From Panonychus citri (taxonomy: Eukaryota; Arthropoda; Arachnida; Trombidiformes; Tetranychidae), in contig NW_026515525.1 in NCBI RefSeq assembly GCF_014898815.1, positions 340,915 through 404,914 of the forward strand: 64,000 bases of DNA, read 5' to 3'. A program made the translations under genes and the position numbers. Under the pieces are notes generated by a model that saw only the letters and a list, made by a program, of their open reading frames with translations, was not told the origin of the DNA and made no database searches. Of the stretch, positions 14,406 through 26,563 are shown piece after piece (within the stretch, counting starts at the first letter, position 1; the number at the start of each line of letters is the position of its first letter).

Positions 14406-16546
14406 CAAGATTGGGAGTGAGAAAGTAGAAAAAACTTGGAATGAGAAGTGGAGTGAGAAATGAACAGAACTTGGGTTTACATACTGTGGAGAAAATTGGA
14501 AAAGAATTGGTTTTCCAAGGAACAAGCAAAAGGAAAAAACAACTTCATCTGATGAAGACTAAAAGATGAAGATGGGAGAGAGAGAGAGAGAGAGAGAAAA
14601 GGTTAGATGATACTCACCAATCTTATAAGATATATCATAACAGAATATCATGGAAAGAAATCGAAGAATCATTGTTCGACCCCAATCGCTATTTCAACTC
14701 TTTTTCTCCTCCACTTTCGATTCTCTTTTTATTTTATCCTACGAACAACTATTTTTCCACCTTCTGCTCCTCCTTTTTGACTGTTTGACTTCCTCAGTTT
14801 CCTTGTTGGATTTAGATGTTCACCCTTATCTTGGGCTCATTCGAGTGGTATTATACTGAAAAAGGATCAGTATGATTTTTGATTTCTATCTTCTCTTGTG
14901 CTTCTGTAAAGATGAAGTGAAATCTATTGTAAAAAAAGAAATCGTAATGAGAAAGACAGAAAGATTGAATATAAGTTAAATTGAAGATGAAAAGATGATG
15001 ATGATGATGTCTAATTGACTGGTGTTATCGAAGAGAAGCAGAAAAGGAAAGAGAAAGTTTGTATTTTATCCACCGAAATTTGATCTCATTTAGATAGAAC
15101 AAAAAGTTTTATCCATTTCGATATATTAAAAGGTGAGAGTCTCGATAAACTCCTAAGAGTAGTTCAGTAGACGGTTAACTATGCAGAATTTACTATCGCT
15201 CTCTTTCTCAGCTTTGGATAAAATTGATTATGTAAAAGTCTACGATTCTTTTTTATTCCATGCAAAACAGGGAGAGAATGAGTAAAGGTGAGAGTGAATT
15301 GGCTGGTGAAAAGTTAAAAAGGTTAGGTTTGCAATTCTCATGATAATTTAAGGCAGAGAGAGAGAGAGAGAGAGAGATAGAATGAGAGAGAATGAGTGGC
15401 TGAGGCAGAGAATTGCAGAAAAAAACTCAACTGAACATCATTATCGATGATGATAAACTCAGATTTTCACCCAGAAGCCTGAAAACAGATTCAGTAGACA
15501 TTTATTTTTCAACTCATGCATCAACATTGAGATGATGATGATGATGATGATGAGATGAACTGAGAGTGATAATGAAGGAGAAGAAAAAAACAAAAGTAAA
15601 CTAGTTATCATAATTATCTCAAATTGAAATTGTAAAGGTAAAGTTATTCACTTGTTAGATTGAAAGTAGTGATAATCATTATCTTACTCTTGGTGAAAAA
15701 AAAAATTTACCATGCATTGAATTTAATCAATGATGAACAAAAGATTATCATCATGAAACTATTAAGTTAGCGAAAATTTTCCATTCTAATGATTTCACCT
15801 GAAACAATTTGATTCCCATCAAGAACAACATAATATATATTACTCATGAATTCAGTTCTCAATTTGTCAGATTGATAATAATCTTATATATATTGTGAGC
15901 CAATGTGCTAATATCATTATAAGAATACATCATTTTCTACCCCTGTTAACATATTATTATTATTATTTTTACTTTTTTTTTCTCCACCAACCTCATGGTG
16001 GGAATGCATCATTATCAGAGTGTTGTGGGTTTTTCAGGAAGCTTGTCAAAGTTAATTACAATACACGTTGGAGTTATAATAGTTAAGGGAATTGCAATGA
16101 AAACCAGATTCATCCACAAAATCAATTTTATTAGTTTAGAGGTAATAAAGTTAACCATTATTATCCTTGATTATTATATGTTATCCAGAATAAACAATTG
16201 CAATGATCACTAAAACAATATTGTCTGTGACCAAAAGTATTCAACACTTTGTTTACTTTGGATTGAAGATTCTGATGATCATGATTAAGAATCGGATTCA
16301 TGATATACAATATAATGGATTCCCTGTCTGTCTGTCTCTTTCTCTAATTAATATTACAATCGTTTTAGTATCTTAACTTTATCTTCTGCTTATTTTCACA
16401 ATGTTTCACCTCTTTTCTCATTGTAAATGAATTCTGTTTTCCTTCTGAGCAATTTATTTCATTCCAATTGCAATATGATTATTATCATGCTGTTTCAATT
16501 AACTGATCACCAATTTACTAAACATGATGATGATGAGAATGATTAT

Positions 16547-16549
<3 letters not shown>

Positions 16550-16585
<36 letters not shown>
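16550..16585. repeat. (CT)n microsatellite
   Basis: An uninterrupted CT dinucleotide run of about 36 bases, flanked by GAT-rich sequence. Confidence 0.95.
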
Positions 16586-16589
<4 letters not shown>

Positions 16590-19112
16590 TCATGATGATA
16601 GTAAATCTTTTATTACTATTATAAGACAATACAATTAACATTATCATTACAGTTTTAGTATATTGTTCATGATTAAGACGAAAGTTTCATCGTTTGGAAT
16701 AAGTAATTGATTTTAACCTCTTAATCTCATGTAGTTGATTGAATTGTTTACTCCAGAATCGTAAGCCGTTTATTAAACTCCAAGTTCTGCTGATATGTAA
16801 TCAACGATTGCCTTTGGAATAGCTGAAGAAAAAGTTAATTCAAGATTGAACTTTGAGTGAAGATGAAGTGAAAATGAGATTTACTCAGGGAATGATGATT
16901 TCCTTTCTTTTTGTTCTTGAACTTTTCATCTTCTTTGTCACCTATCTGATAACATCAAGACTTAAAACCTTACCTTTTGATGTGAAATATTGTTCAACAA
17001 TGAATTCACAAAGGAAGAAAAATATTATCGAAAACTATTAACAGAAAAGTGAACATTTTATTTCATCTTAAAGTTGAACTTTTCTCGATCACTTTTTCCA
17101 ATATATAATCCGATTGGTAGTCGATCACACAACACTGTAATCCGGTTGATGGCACTAAGTTACAATTGTATGATGGTGACAAGAATAAGATGATTAGGTG
17201 ATGATTATATAAACAATCAAAATAAGTTTATGTTTACAGTCTGAGGGATGAACTTGAAACAAGGATTTCTCATGTATCCTGAAGAGAAGAGAAATTGGAT
17301 AAATCAAAAGAAATCACAAATATCATAACCATGAGCAAGAATATTATCAAAATGAATGAGAAGAGAACTGGAAAGAAAAAAGTTCTAATACAAGGAGAGC
17401 CCGTAATTTAAAGATCGCGCAAGTCTGATATCAAGATTCTTCTGATCATGTTACTCAATCTGTATTTAGTTTTCTCTTTTCGAAGAGCGAAATTTTCTTA
17501 AACTATTATTATTTCAACGCTAATCACAAAATCGCACTTGTTATTCACAAGAATTTCCTTAGTGATTTCGCTCTGCAGCTTCATTAAAATCTTCGACTCG
17601 TCAATGAGCTTCACCATGGACAAATAATAGATTGCAGGCTTATTAGATTACAGAGATTTCCACTTTTTGTCGGTAAACTTTTCCATAAAATGATCTATTC
17701 CAACGATTACTCAGATTCTTTCGTTACTCTAAAATCGAGGTAAACTAACCTTTAGAGTTCAATCAGCATGAATTCATCTCTTACTGGAAGCAATATCATG
17801 ATTAAGTAATACACATAAGATGAGACCATAAGAGTTTAACTTGGAGGAAAAAAACGAAAGGGATTAACATGGTTGAAAAGCTTGTTACATTTTTTTCACT
17901 TGATATTATCTCAAGATAATTTAATCTAATCCTCTTGAGCCATGAATGTCAGAAGCAATGGTTTCTTACAGTATCAATTCTGGAGACTTAAGACTGAATG
18001 AAATCAGTTTCTTAGGGTTTCCTTGTTACCGCAAGAGTTTTTCTGTACACATATACAGAGAAAAGAAGATATATTCTTCGATTGATTCCAAGGTATAACA
18101 TGTATAAAACATGAATAGCTAATGATGAAGATGAAGATACGAGATAGAAGACAAAGAATATAAGTTTTGATATTACATATCAGATAAGAGGATTTATTTT
18201 CTAATACTATGTATGTATGTTTTTACTTTTCTCCTTGAGTAGAACTTTTTTTCTCTCTCTCTCTCTTCTTCTTTTCATTCACATCATTTTCTCTCAGATG
18301 AATGTCATTTGAATCCCGAATTATGATTCATTCTGATAAGGAGGTTTTACTTGTTGATTTTGGGAAGAAAAAAAAATGTTCCAATGTAAATGTGATTCTT
18401 TATCTACAGTATCTTATACTCTGATTACTTCGTGTCAAAAGATAACTTGGAAAAATGAAGATTATTTATTCTGATGTTGATATACACTTTATCTTAAATC
18501 TAAGTTACATATATGATCTTATTCATTGTCAAAAAGAAGAAGGAAAAAACTTGAAATATTGTTCAAGTTTTCGATTTTCATGAATAATGTAAATCGCTTA
18601 TCATGTGAATAGATGTAATTTCATATAATCAATTCAATCGGCTAATATATTTGAGCTGAAAGTTAATTCATTTAATAAGAAGTTAATTAATCGAGAAGTT
18701 TAAATTTAATTGTAATAACAAAACAACTGGTGGAAGTGAAAAGTTTCTCATGAAAAGAGAGACAATTTTTTCTACTCTTTAAATTCTGTTAACATTTAGC
18801 TTGGCTATTTCTCAGAATTTACCATTTTCGAAAGCTCAGAATTTTAGTTTCACATATAAATATTACGACAAGTAATGTTCACTTGTGAATCTCTGTGTAT
18901 AAATCTAATTAAATCATCTCATCCATCATGAAGATTATAATTAAGAGTGAAATGGAAAACCTTGATTTATTTTCATTTATTCTGGCATCAGAATATTCAT
19001 TCTGACCCAGAATAATTTAATTCCCTCTCTCATTTCCAACTTATAATCATTTCCTATCCATTTGTTTACCTCTGGCTCATGATTCTCAAGTTTCTCGTAA
19101 ATACAATGCTAG

Positions 19113-19140
19113 TGATGATGATGATGATGATGATGATGAT
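19113..19140. repeat. (GAT)n microsatellite
   Basis: Pure GAT trinucleotide run of about 28 bases in non-coding sequence. Confidence 0.95.
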
Positions 19141-21279
19141 TAGAGTGTTGAAATTCATGGTAAAAGTTAAAAGCAAAACCATGGGATTAATGATGTAACT
19201 TGAATTCAGTTAAACAATCGGAAAACCGGTCAAAAGTAAAATCAACGTAAATAATAATATGAATAGTAACTGAGAATTGAAACAAACTATTATCATTACG
19301 AATGATAAATTCACTTCAAGTTATGCAAAAGAAAAGTTCTAACACTGTTGATAATGATTCTTAATTTTTTTCCTTTCCTTTTCTTACTCATCTTCAGACT
19401 CATATTATATCAAGTTTAATAGATTATATTAAGTTTTGTTTCCATGATTGAAGAACTTGATCCATCAGAATAACTTATTAGTATTTTGATTTAATGTTGA
19501 TTGTTTTATTTTCCGTTGAATGTAATTACTTTCAACAATCATCAAATGGGTTTCAAGTTACATCAAGAGTCAGCATTTAATTTACTTGTCATTGGAATTA
19601 GTTAGTAAGTTATTAAATTGATTAAAATGAAAATTATGTAAACATTGGTTTTCTTTCAAAGGGAATGTCAACATTTCAGATCGATAAAGATGCTGATTAT
19701 GAATATAATCTGAATAATAATAGGGAATTCAGATTTTGGGTTAGTTTAATGGTGACTTTTATTGTGTCAATATGATGAAATGAATTACCCTTGACTTTTA
19801 TTGCCATTCAATTGTTAAATCAATAGTAATTGTCCTGATTTAAACTAAATTAAATGATCCGAGAGGAAACAAATGATATGCAAGTTTACCTACAATTGAG
19901 GTTGAAAATTTTTCCTCTCCGTCAATTTATTCAGGGTAAATTACAAATCTACGAAATTGTAGTTAAAATAATGAATTTAAAGTTTAACCCACTAATCATC
20001 TTGATATTTACGACAAAGTAGAAGATGAAATCATCAACAATCAACATGAATATCTGAGAATCATTGAACAATTTTCACATTCACCCAGAATGAAACCACT
20101 ATTATCTGTTTTTATGCTTGGTTTATTCTCGGTCTGATTAAATGACGTATCGATATTGGTAAATGATCGAGAAAAAATTGAATCACAGAACGGAACGATT
20201 AATATGATGCTAATGAGAATCTATGATAAAAATATCTCTTGAAGAGAGAGTGTATCGAGAACAAAATTATTTTAGCTCAATTTCATCTTCATGTAAACTC
20301 AATTATTTAGAAACAGCGATCCTATCACATAAAGAAATAGAGAGATGTAATTTTGTGAAGAAATAACAAAGTTACCAGAAGAAAGAGTAATTAGTTGTAT
20401 TGTTTTGATTTCTAAGCCTCTTAATCTTTACTCTAATTCAAACTTAAGAATAATCTTAGCTATTTATTTCTGTGAAACTTGAAACTTGATGAAAAGTTGA
20501 ATTCGTTTCCATAGTAAATAAGTAATAATTTTCAATTGAAATTGATAATTGAATGTGAGAATTAACAATTTGTTTCCAGTTAAATTTGCATGTAAATTTA
20601 AATGCAAATTTTACCAACTTATCCAATCATTTCCAGGGATTAAGAGTGAAACTCAAATTTGAATTTCATCATTGAGATTAGCGACTCAGAGTTTTCAGAA
20701 TGATTGAGCAAAAAAAAACTCTTCAAATTTTAATGACCTAATAATTATATCTAATGATCGTTATCACAGTTTATGTAGTAAATTGATACAAGAATCGGGT
20801 ATGGGTGTTAATGTGAATGTCAATGGAGTAAACAACATGAGTATTAGGTGATGGATATTAGGTCATCACAAGTTGACATTATACTTTGCTTGTCTTTCTC
20901 TGTATCATAAGTGATTGTCAACAAGAACCAGAAACAAAAAACACCAAAAAAAAAACAATAAGAAAGTCAACTGTCATTGTCTTAACAAGAAAATCAAATC
21001 AATCTTAACTCGATTAGTGAGCAAGAAAAATAAACTTGTACAGTTTATGATGATAATAAATAAAAGCAGCAACAACAATCAATGAAAAAAAAAGCACCAA
21101 TAAAACTGATAATTTCATTTGATAATCAGTTAACTTGTTAATCTTTACAGCGATCAATATAATGAAACTTTTTTGTTTCATTGCTTTTTTTAAGCACTTG
21201 AAGTTATCATGTTTTCATTCAATTATCGGTCTTCACAATTGTAAGACAGAATAATTGTAAAAAAAAGCAAAGGGGTTGA

Positions 21280-21283
21280 ACTT
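21280..21283. repeat. Target-site duplication ACTT, left copy
   Basis: ACTT immediately precedes the left LTR and recurs at 33262-33265 immediately after the right LTR. Four to six bases is usual for Ty3/gypsy integrases. Confidence 0.75.
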
Positions 21284-22453
21284 TGTGGGGAAAATTTGAG
21301 ATGAGGAGGTTAGATGATCAATTTGAGATCGATGGATGTGATTGAGATAAAACTCGGAAAAGTCTGTAGGCTTGAAGACAAGAGTTCAGAAGATTTTCGG
21401 TCCCACAAAATACCGAATACACGATTCTTTTAGGATCACTGAGTTTCTCTATTGTACTTACGCTTGTGTTTTCACTTTCACTGATAATTCTAAAGAATTC
21501 AGATTTGGACAATTAAACATAAAATGTCTAATTAAAGAAGGTTGAATTTTAGGAACTTGAGAGATGGATGGATTGTAACACTTAGAAGTGCAGAATCACC
21601 TTAATTAAAATTGAGAGATTAAAGATGAGCAAGTTAACTATTTTAATGTTAAACATTGACTGAAGATTATAGAGGAAAATTATTCTTTTAGAATAAAAAA
21701 AAAAGGGGTGACAATTAAGGGGATATCAATTAATGATGAAAAGGGGTTACAATTAAAACAAGGGGAAAACAAATTAATCAAATTAACCAAGTTAATCATA
21801 TTAGTGATGAGGTGAAACTATTGTTACAAAGTAACTCTTTTAGTCTCTATGTCTCGACATTATGAACAATATGGTTAACATGTAGAGAAGATAAAAAAGA
21901 TAAAAATTAACCAAGATAAGTCTTTAGACTTAACAATGGTAAAGGCTAAAAATAAAAGAAAGAAAAAAGAAAGAGGGAGAGAAAGAGAAAATCAGGTCTC
22001 TTACTTTTGTTTAATTTTGGTCAACTTAAAAGATGTAGAGATTTGGGTAGATACAATTAAGAAAATTAGTTAATTGTAATTAACTGAATTAACATTAACT
22101 ATATCTTTAGATATAGATTTGAATTTAGATTAATTTCCATTGGACAATTAGTTAGGAATATAAATTAATCAACTCAATCAGTTAATCAGGGATACTAATT
22201 AATTAGATTGGTTAAGAGTAACAATCAAGAAATTTACAACTATAGTTGTGGGAGTGGGAAAACTAATGTTAACAATGGAAAATTAAGAAACAAAATTTAA
22301 ATTGTTGAATTTATAAAATGAAAATAAAGAAAAGCACAACAATTAACTAATTGTTGAGATGAAGAAAAAGGAAATTAGAAAATTTAAATTGATTCCAAAT
22401 CATGATAGTGATGGAAAAGGAAGCCTGAGGATTTCAAGATTTTCTACCCTTCA
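21284..22453 (-). repeat. 3' LTR of the retrotransposon
   Basis: About 1170 bases, direct repeat of 32080-33261, with TG...CA ends. Differences between the copies near the left end are short indels and a few substitutions, for example around 21350-21380 and at a CACAAAA/CAAAA site. Its first three bases on the minus strand form the stop codon of the upstream 3' ORF. Confidence 0.95.
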
Positions 22454-25400
22454 GTCCCCAGCACTTTGATGAAGATACTTCTTCAGGGTTTCCTTTGGAA
22501 TCCTATTGTGATTTGGTGGTGATGTGGATGAAGATGATGATTGAACTTCGGGAGGAGATGGAGTGTTCGGCCTAACATGGTGTGGATGGAGCGGGTTTTT
22601 CCTTGGATCTTGAGAACCAAATGATAAGGGAGGGTCTGAGAGATTATCCAATATGTATTTTACTGAAGAATCCAGGGCTTGATTAGGTGAGGTTGATGAT
22701 GAGGAAGATCCTGAGGGAACATTTTCAAAAAGCTTTTTCATTTCCGCTTGAGAGACTAATGGATGAACAGTTTCATCGAGTCCAAGCTGATAAGCAACGG
22801 GGTTATTGTTTTTTCTTTGGGATGAGTTCGGAGGATGAACGATATTGAACAGGGTAAATGGTGAAGGTTTTTCATATGATGATGATGTTGGAGGTCTCAC
22901 AATTCTTGTTGAAACCATTGATGGAGGTGATGAGGATGATGATGATGATGGAATTGGTGATGGTGCGGGGGAAACGCATTGGAATGATGAGTATTCCGGG
23001 TTCTCTCGGTGATGTTGATGATATGACCAGTCGAGTGGCCACTTTGCTTTTTTCGAATCTATCAATTCAGTGAGTTTCTTGTGTAAATACGAAACTTTAT
23101 CATTTCGCACGTAGAATTGAATAGATTGATTGTGGATTCCACGACCAGTGGACTTGACTTTTTCCTCGATATCTTGCCAGAATGCCATATACATCCTCAT
23201 AGCGGTAAGAGCTTCGACGGCGGGTGAGTGGGGTCTGTCTCTAATTGTGTATCCACTGAAGATGATGAAAGCAAGAAGAGATAATGAGGCGGGTGTAGTC
23301 CGATAGGAGAAATAAACAGTGACATCTCGCATCTTAGGTCGAAGAATGTCGATCATCAGGGAAAGTTGTAGACATTTAGTAGAGAAACAAGTCCAGCACC
23401 AACAATTTGTTTAGCACAGGCCAAAAGCAAAGAACTTGATCTCTAACTGACGCGAGGTGTTTGGCGAATTTTAAATCGTCTTTTGTTAACCCATGAAAGT
23501 GGGTATCCATGAAGTGAATGTCCTTATAGTGGACTAGGGTTTCATAAACGACATCACAGTTACCGTCAATGATAACAATCCAAACGGGATGATGTACGAT
23601 TTTTCGAACTCCTTCGGCATTGAATCGAATTATTCGAACATATGAAGCATTGATCGAATAAACATTGGAAGGATCAGGATGTTCACTGATTTGTTCGGCC
23701 AGAAATTCTTTTTGATTCGAAGAGAGATCTTCGACTTGTTGGTCCACCAGCGCGTTGAAAATAGCAGCGGCTTTATTTTTTCGATTGACTCGATATTCGA
23801 GTCTGAGCGGGTTAGAGGTGGAGGAAGATTTTGTCAGGGTTACCAATTCTCTTAGGGATGGAAACCATTCGGAAATTTTATTTTTAACAACATTTTGCTC
23901 TTCCAGGGTCAATCTAGAAAGAGGGTTAATGGCAGTGTAGGGGGTGTTTGGTTGACCAGCATCAGGGGATAACCTGAGAGGTGAGCAAGGAAGATCATGT
24001 TTGGGTCTTCCCTCACTGAACTTTAACCATTCTTCCGAATCTTTGAGAAGATAGTGGGGAACGGGATTTGACTTGGATGACCAAGTAGTTCGAGGTCGAA
24101 ATGGAGCTGGAGCGTAAGAGAGAACGGGAGGAAAGCCTATTGTTCGAACAAATTCTTCATTTTCTGATAGGGGAAGAGTAGGGTCTTTTCTTTTGTTGAA
24201 AGTTTCCCAAAAACCTAATCTAAGATTCGCATGAGAACGAATGCTAGTGTCCGATAAAAGAGGGTCAGTTGGATTTTCTTCTTTGTTAACCAAAAGACAG
24301 GCATATAATTCGAATTTTTGTTCGAAGTTGAACTCGTGGGTTGAGTAGGAGATTTGCGGAGTGGGTGCGAGTTTGATGTGAGGAGGGATGAAGCTAACTA
24401 AACGCTTTGGATTGATGGAGGAAAGTTCCTTTACAGAGGAGCCTTGACGAAAGATTGAAATTGATTCGAGATCCACTTCTTCCCTAAACAATCCTAATCG
24501 ACATTTTGATTCGTGAGCCGAAAGCAAATTAGGACTTAATTGTTTAGCGCAGAGAGTGTACCTACAATTAAATTTACAGTTTCGATAGTTAACGTAAGTT
24601 GATGAATAAGTAATCGAGCTGTAAGTGGGGTAGTCATCGATGGAGGAAAAGTTTCTTAAACATGATGGAAAGAGGCAAATGAATTTATTGGGTCTCGAAG
24701 GTGGAGTGAGTTTTAAAATTGCGATCAAATTTTGCACGAAAATAACGCAATTGGTACAATACCAATGCTTACAAAAGTCGCATTCGATGGGGATAAGAGA
24801 GATTTGCTCACAGAAGAAGCAACGAATTTCATTAATAAATGAATCTAACTTTTCATGGGTGACTGAAGATTTTGATATACCTTTAGGTATTTTCGGAAGA
24901 GGAACTGAATAGATAATTTCATCTTGATAAAGGTTTAGAAAAAGTTTTTCTCTAATCATCTTTTCGAATTTCTGTCTGATATTTTTGAAATTCTGATTTT
25001 TCATTAAGACTAATTGTCTAACTTGATTGTATTTTTCGATCGAAACATGATCGGGAAGTTCTGAAGGAAGAGGCGCAGGGATTTCGTTTGGAAAGAATTT
25101 AGGAAATTCACCGGGCTTAGGGTATTTATTCGGTTCGGAAGAAGTAGATGGTAAAAAGTTAGAGAGGTTCGACTTAACAATGATCTTACCTTGAGTTTCT
25201 TCTTCCATTTGATTCCGGAGAGAAATTTTCCTTAATTGGTTTGGATGAGAGGAAGCAATTGAATCTAAAGATTCAATAGAAACTGAACGTTTAAGAGTTT
25301 GTTGGGTAACCAGAGGAGATTGAAATTTCACAGTTTTCAGTTCAACAGTTTTTCTTGGTGGTGAGTTGAGGTCGATGAGGGGATGATCGGGTTCGGTTGA

Positions 25401-25556
25401 AGAGGCAATTGGACCAGGGATGTACCAACAATCAGGGTCACTTTCATAACCACAGTTTGGAATAACAGATTTCAAGAGATGAGAATTAGCACGTTTGTTG
25501 GAGAAAGAAACGGGAACACTAGAAGGTGTGGGTGGTGAGTTCGGGTTTTTGTCCAT
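22451..25556 (-). CDS. Retrotransposon 3' ORF: zinc-finger region plus DEDDh-exonuclease-like domain
   Basis: Starts at an ATG (MDKNPNSPP) about 1 kb downstream of the integrase core and would give about 1,035 residues. Visible parts in order: a Pro/Ser-rich leader; a cysteine cluster near residues 243-300 (CFFC, CDFC, H-W-Y-C, then FICLFPSC) resembling a RING-type finger; a C-x3-C/H-x3-C cluster near 324-352 resembling a TRAF-type finger; a region of unknown fold; then from about 637 a segment resembling PAN2/REX1 exonucleases (FNAEG, HFMDTHFHGLTKDDL, IVGAGL, ASLSLLAFIIFSG, RPHSPAVEALTAM); and a Ser/Pro-rich tail. The frame is broken twice between about 23350 and 23440. Most catalytic acids look replaced. 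The ATG is in frame with the integrase ORF, so it may also be a Pol C-terminal extension. Not an envelope: no membrane segment. Confidence 0.7.
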
Positions 25557-26560
25557 TTTCACTTTTTGGTTAATTAGCTTTTTGACGCTAAATTGTTGAT
25601 AATGGCGATGAGAGGGATGATTAATCTTGAGATGATTAATTTGATGAAGGCACTTAAAGGCACTTTGAGTCAACAGTTCGGAAGCACTTTTCACTTCACT
25701 GAAGATGGCGGAGGAAATTTTAACACTGAAGTGTTGGGGTGATGAAGGTGAAGAACAATTTAGTTGAACTTTATAATTTTCACAATTCTCAGAATTCTGG
25801 TGAATTACTAATAATTGAAACAAAATTAAATCTAAAGATTTTACTAAATTGAACAAAGAAAAATTTTCAAGGTGGAGATGAGAAATTAGGTTAATAAAAA
25901 TCAACTTGACTCTAAATGACCAAAGAGTTAAATGAAGAGGAAACAAAGACAAAGGCGGGTAAAGGTAATTAGCGAAACTAACGCCTTCAACAGAGGAAAG
26001 GGGAAACTTAAAAAGAATAGAATTTTTCTTTTCAACAGATGTTAATCTAATTTCGAATTTAGAACAATCTAAATCACTAGAATGATCGAAATTAATTTTT
26101 CTGGAAAATTTTAAATTCTTATCACTGTAGTGATCAACTTGAGAACAACAATTAAAGTTAATTAGAAAAATATTCTCATTATCATTTTCTAATAATAAAA
26201 AATTAAACAATACAAAAACTTTTTGGTTTCTTAATTGTTGTCTGGTTAACATTTTTTCTTGATTGTTAACAATTAACTTTGGCTGTTCGATTATCTGTTG
26301 ATCAGATGTTCGATATTTTCTTTTTTGTTTTTGAGGAATATTGTTAATTAATTCATCACTGTAGTGATCAGTAATTAACTGATTGTTACAATTAGAATTT
26401 TTAATTGGAGAGGAAGGAAGATTTGACTGAGGAAGATTATGAATAAAATCATTTAGATTTTCATCATTATTTGGGTTAATTGGGTCATTTGAATTTTCAT
26501 TAGGAATTGAATCGGAATTAAGATCTTCATTTTCAACATAATCATTATCACTGAGTGATT
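25557..26560 (-). other. Low-complexity open stretch between integrase core and 3' ORF
   Basis: Open in the same frame as integrase and the 3' ORF. The translation is Asn/Asp-rich, then Phe/Leu-rich, without recognisable domains. A near-palindrome around ATCACTGTAGTGATC occurs twice (about 26124 and 26354). It could be a linker, or an untranslated stretch that happens to be open. Confidence 0.5.
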
Positions 26561-26563
26561 GAA

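Larger units (their letters stand above)
13800..21283. other. Intergenic or 5' intron sequence, no gene seen
   Basis: About 7.5 kb without a recognisable domain on either strand. It may contain a signal-peptide or 5'-untranslated exon of the Sidestep-like gene, which I could not locate. Microsatellites: (GA)n at 14379-14405, 14576-14597 and 15354-15377; (GAT)n at 15530-15553 and 19113-19140; (CT)n at 16550-16585. Confidence 0.5.

Noticed and set aside
14313..14529. Hydrophobic minus-strand frame as signal-peptide exon of the Sidestep-like gene
   Set aside because: The hydrophobicity comes from a translated (GA)n tract (Leu-Ser repeats), and no phase-1 donor fits.
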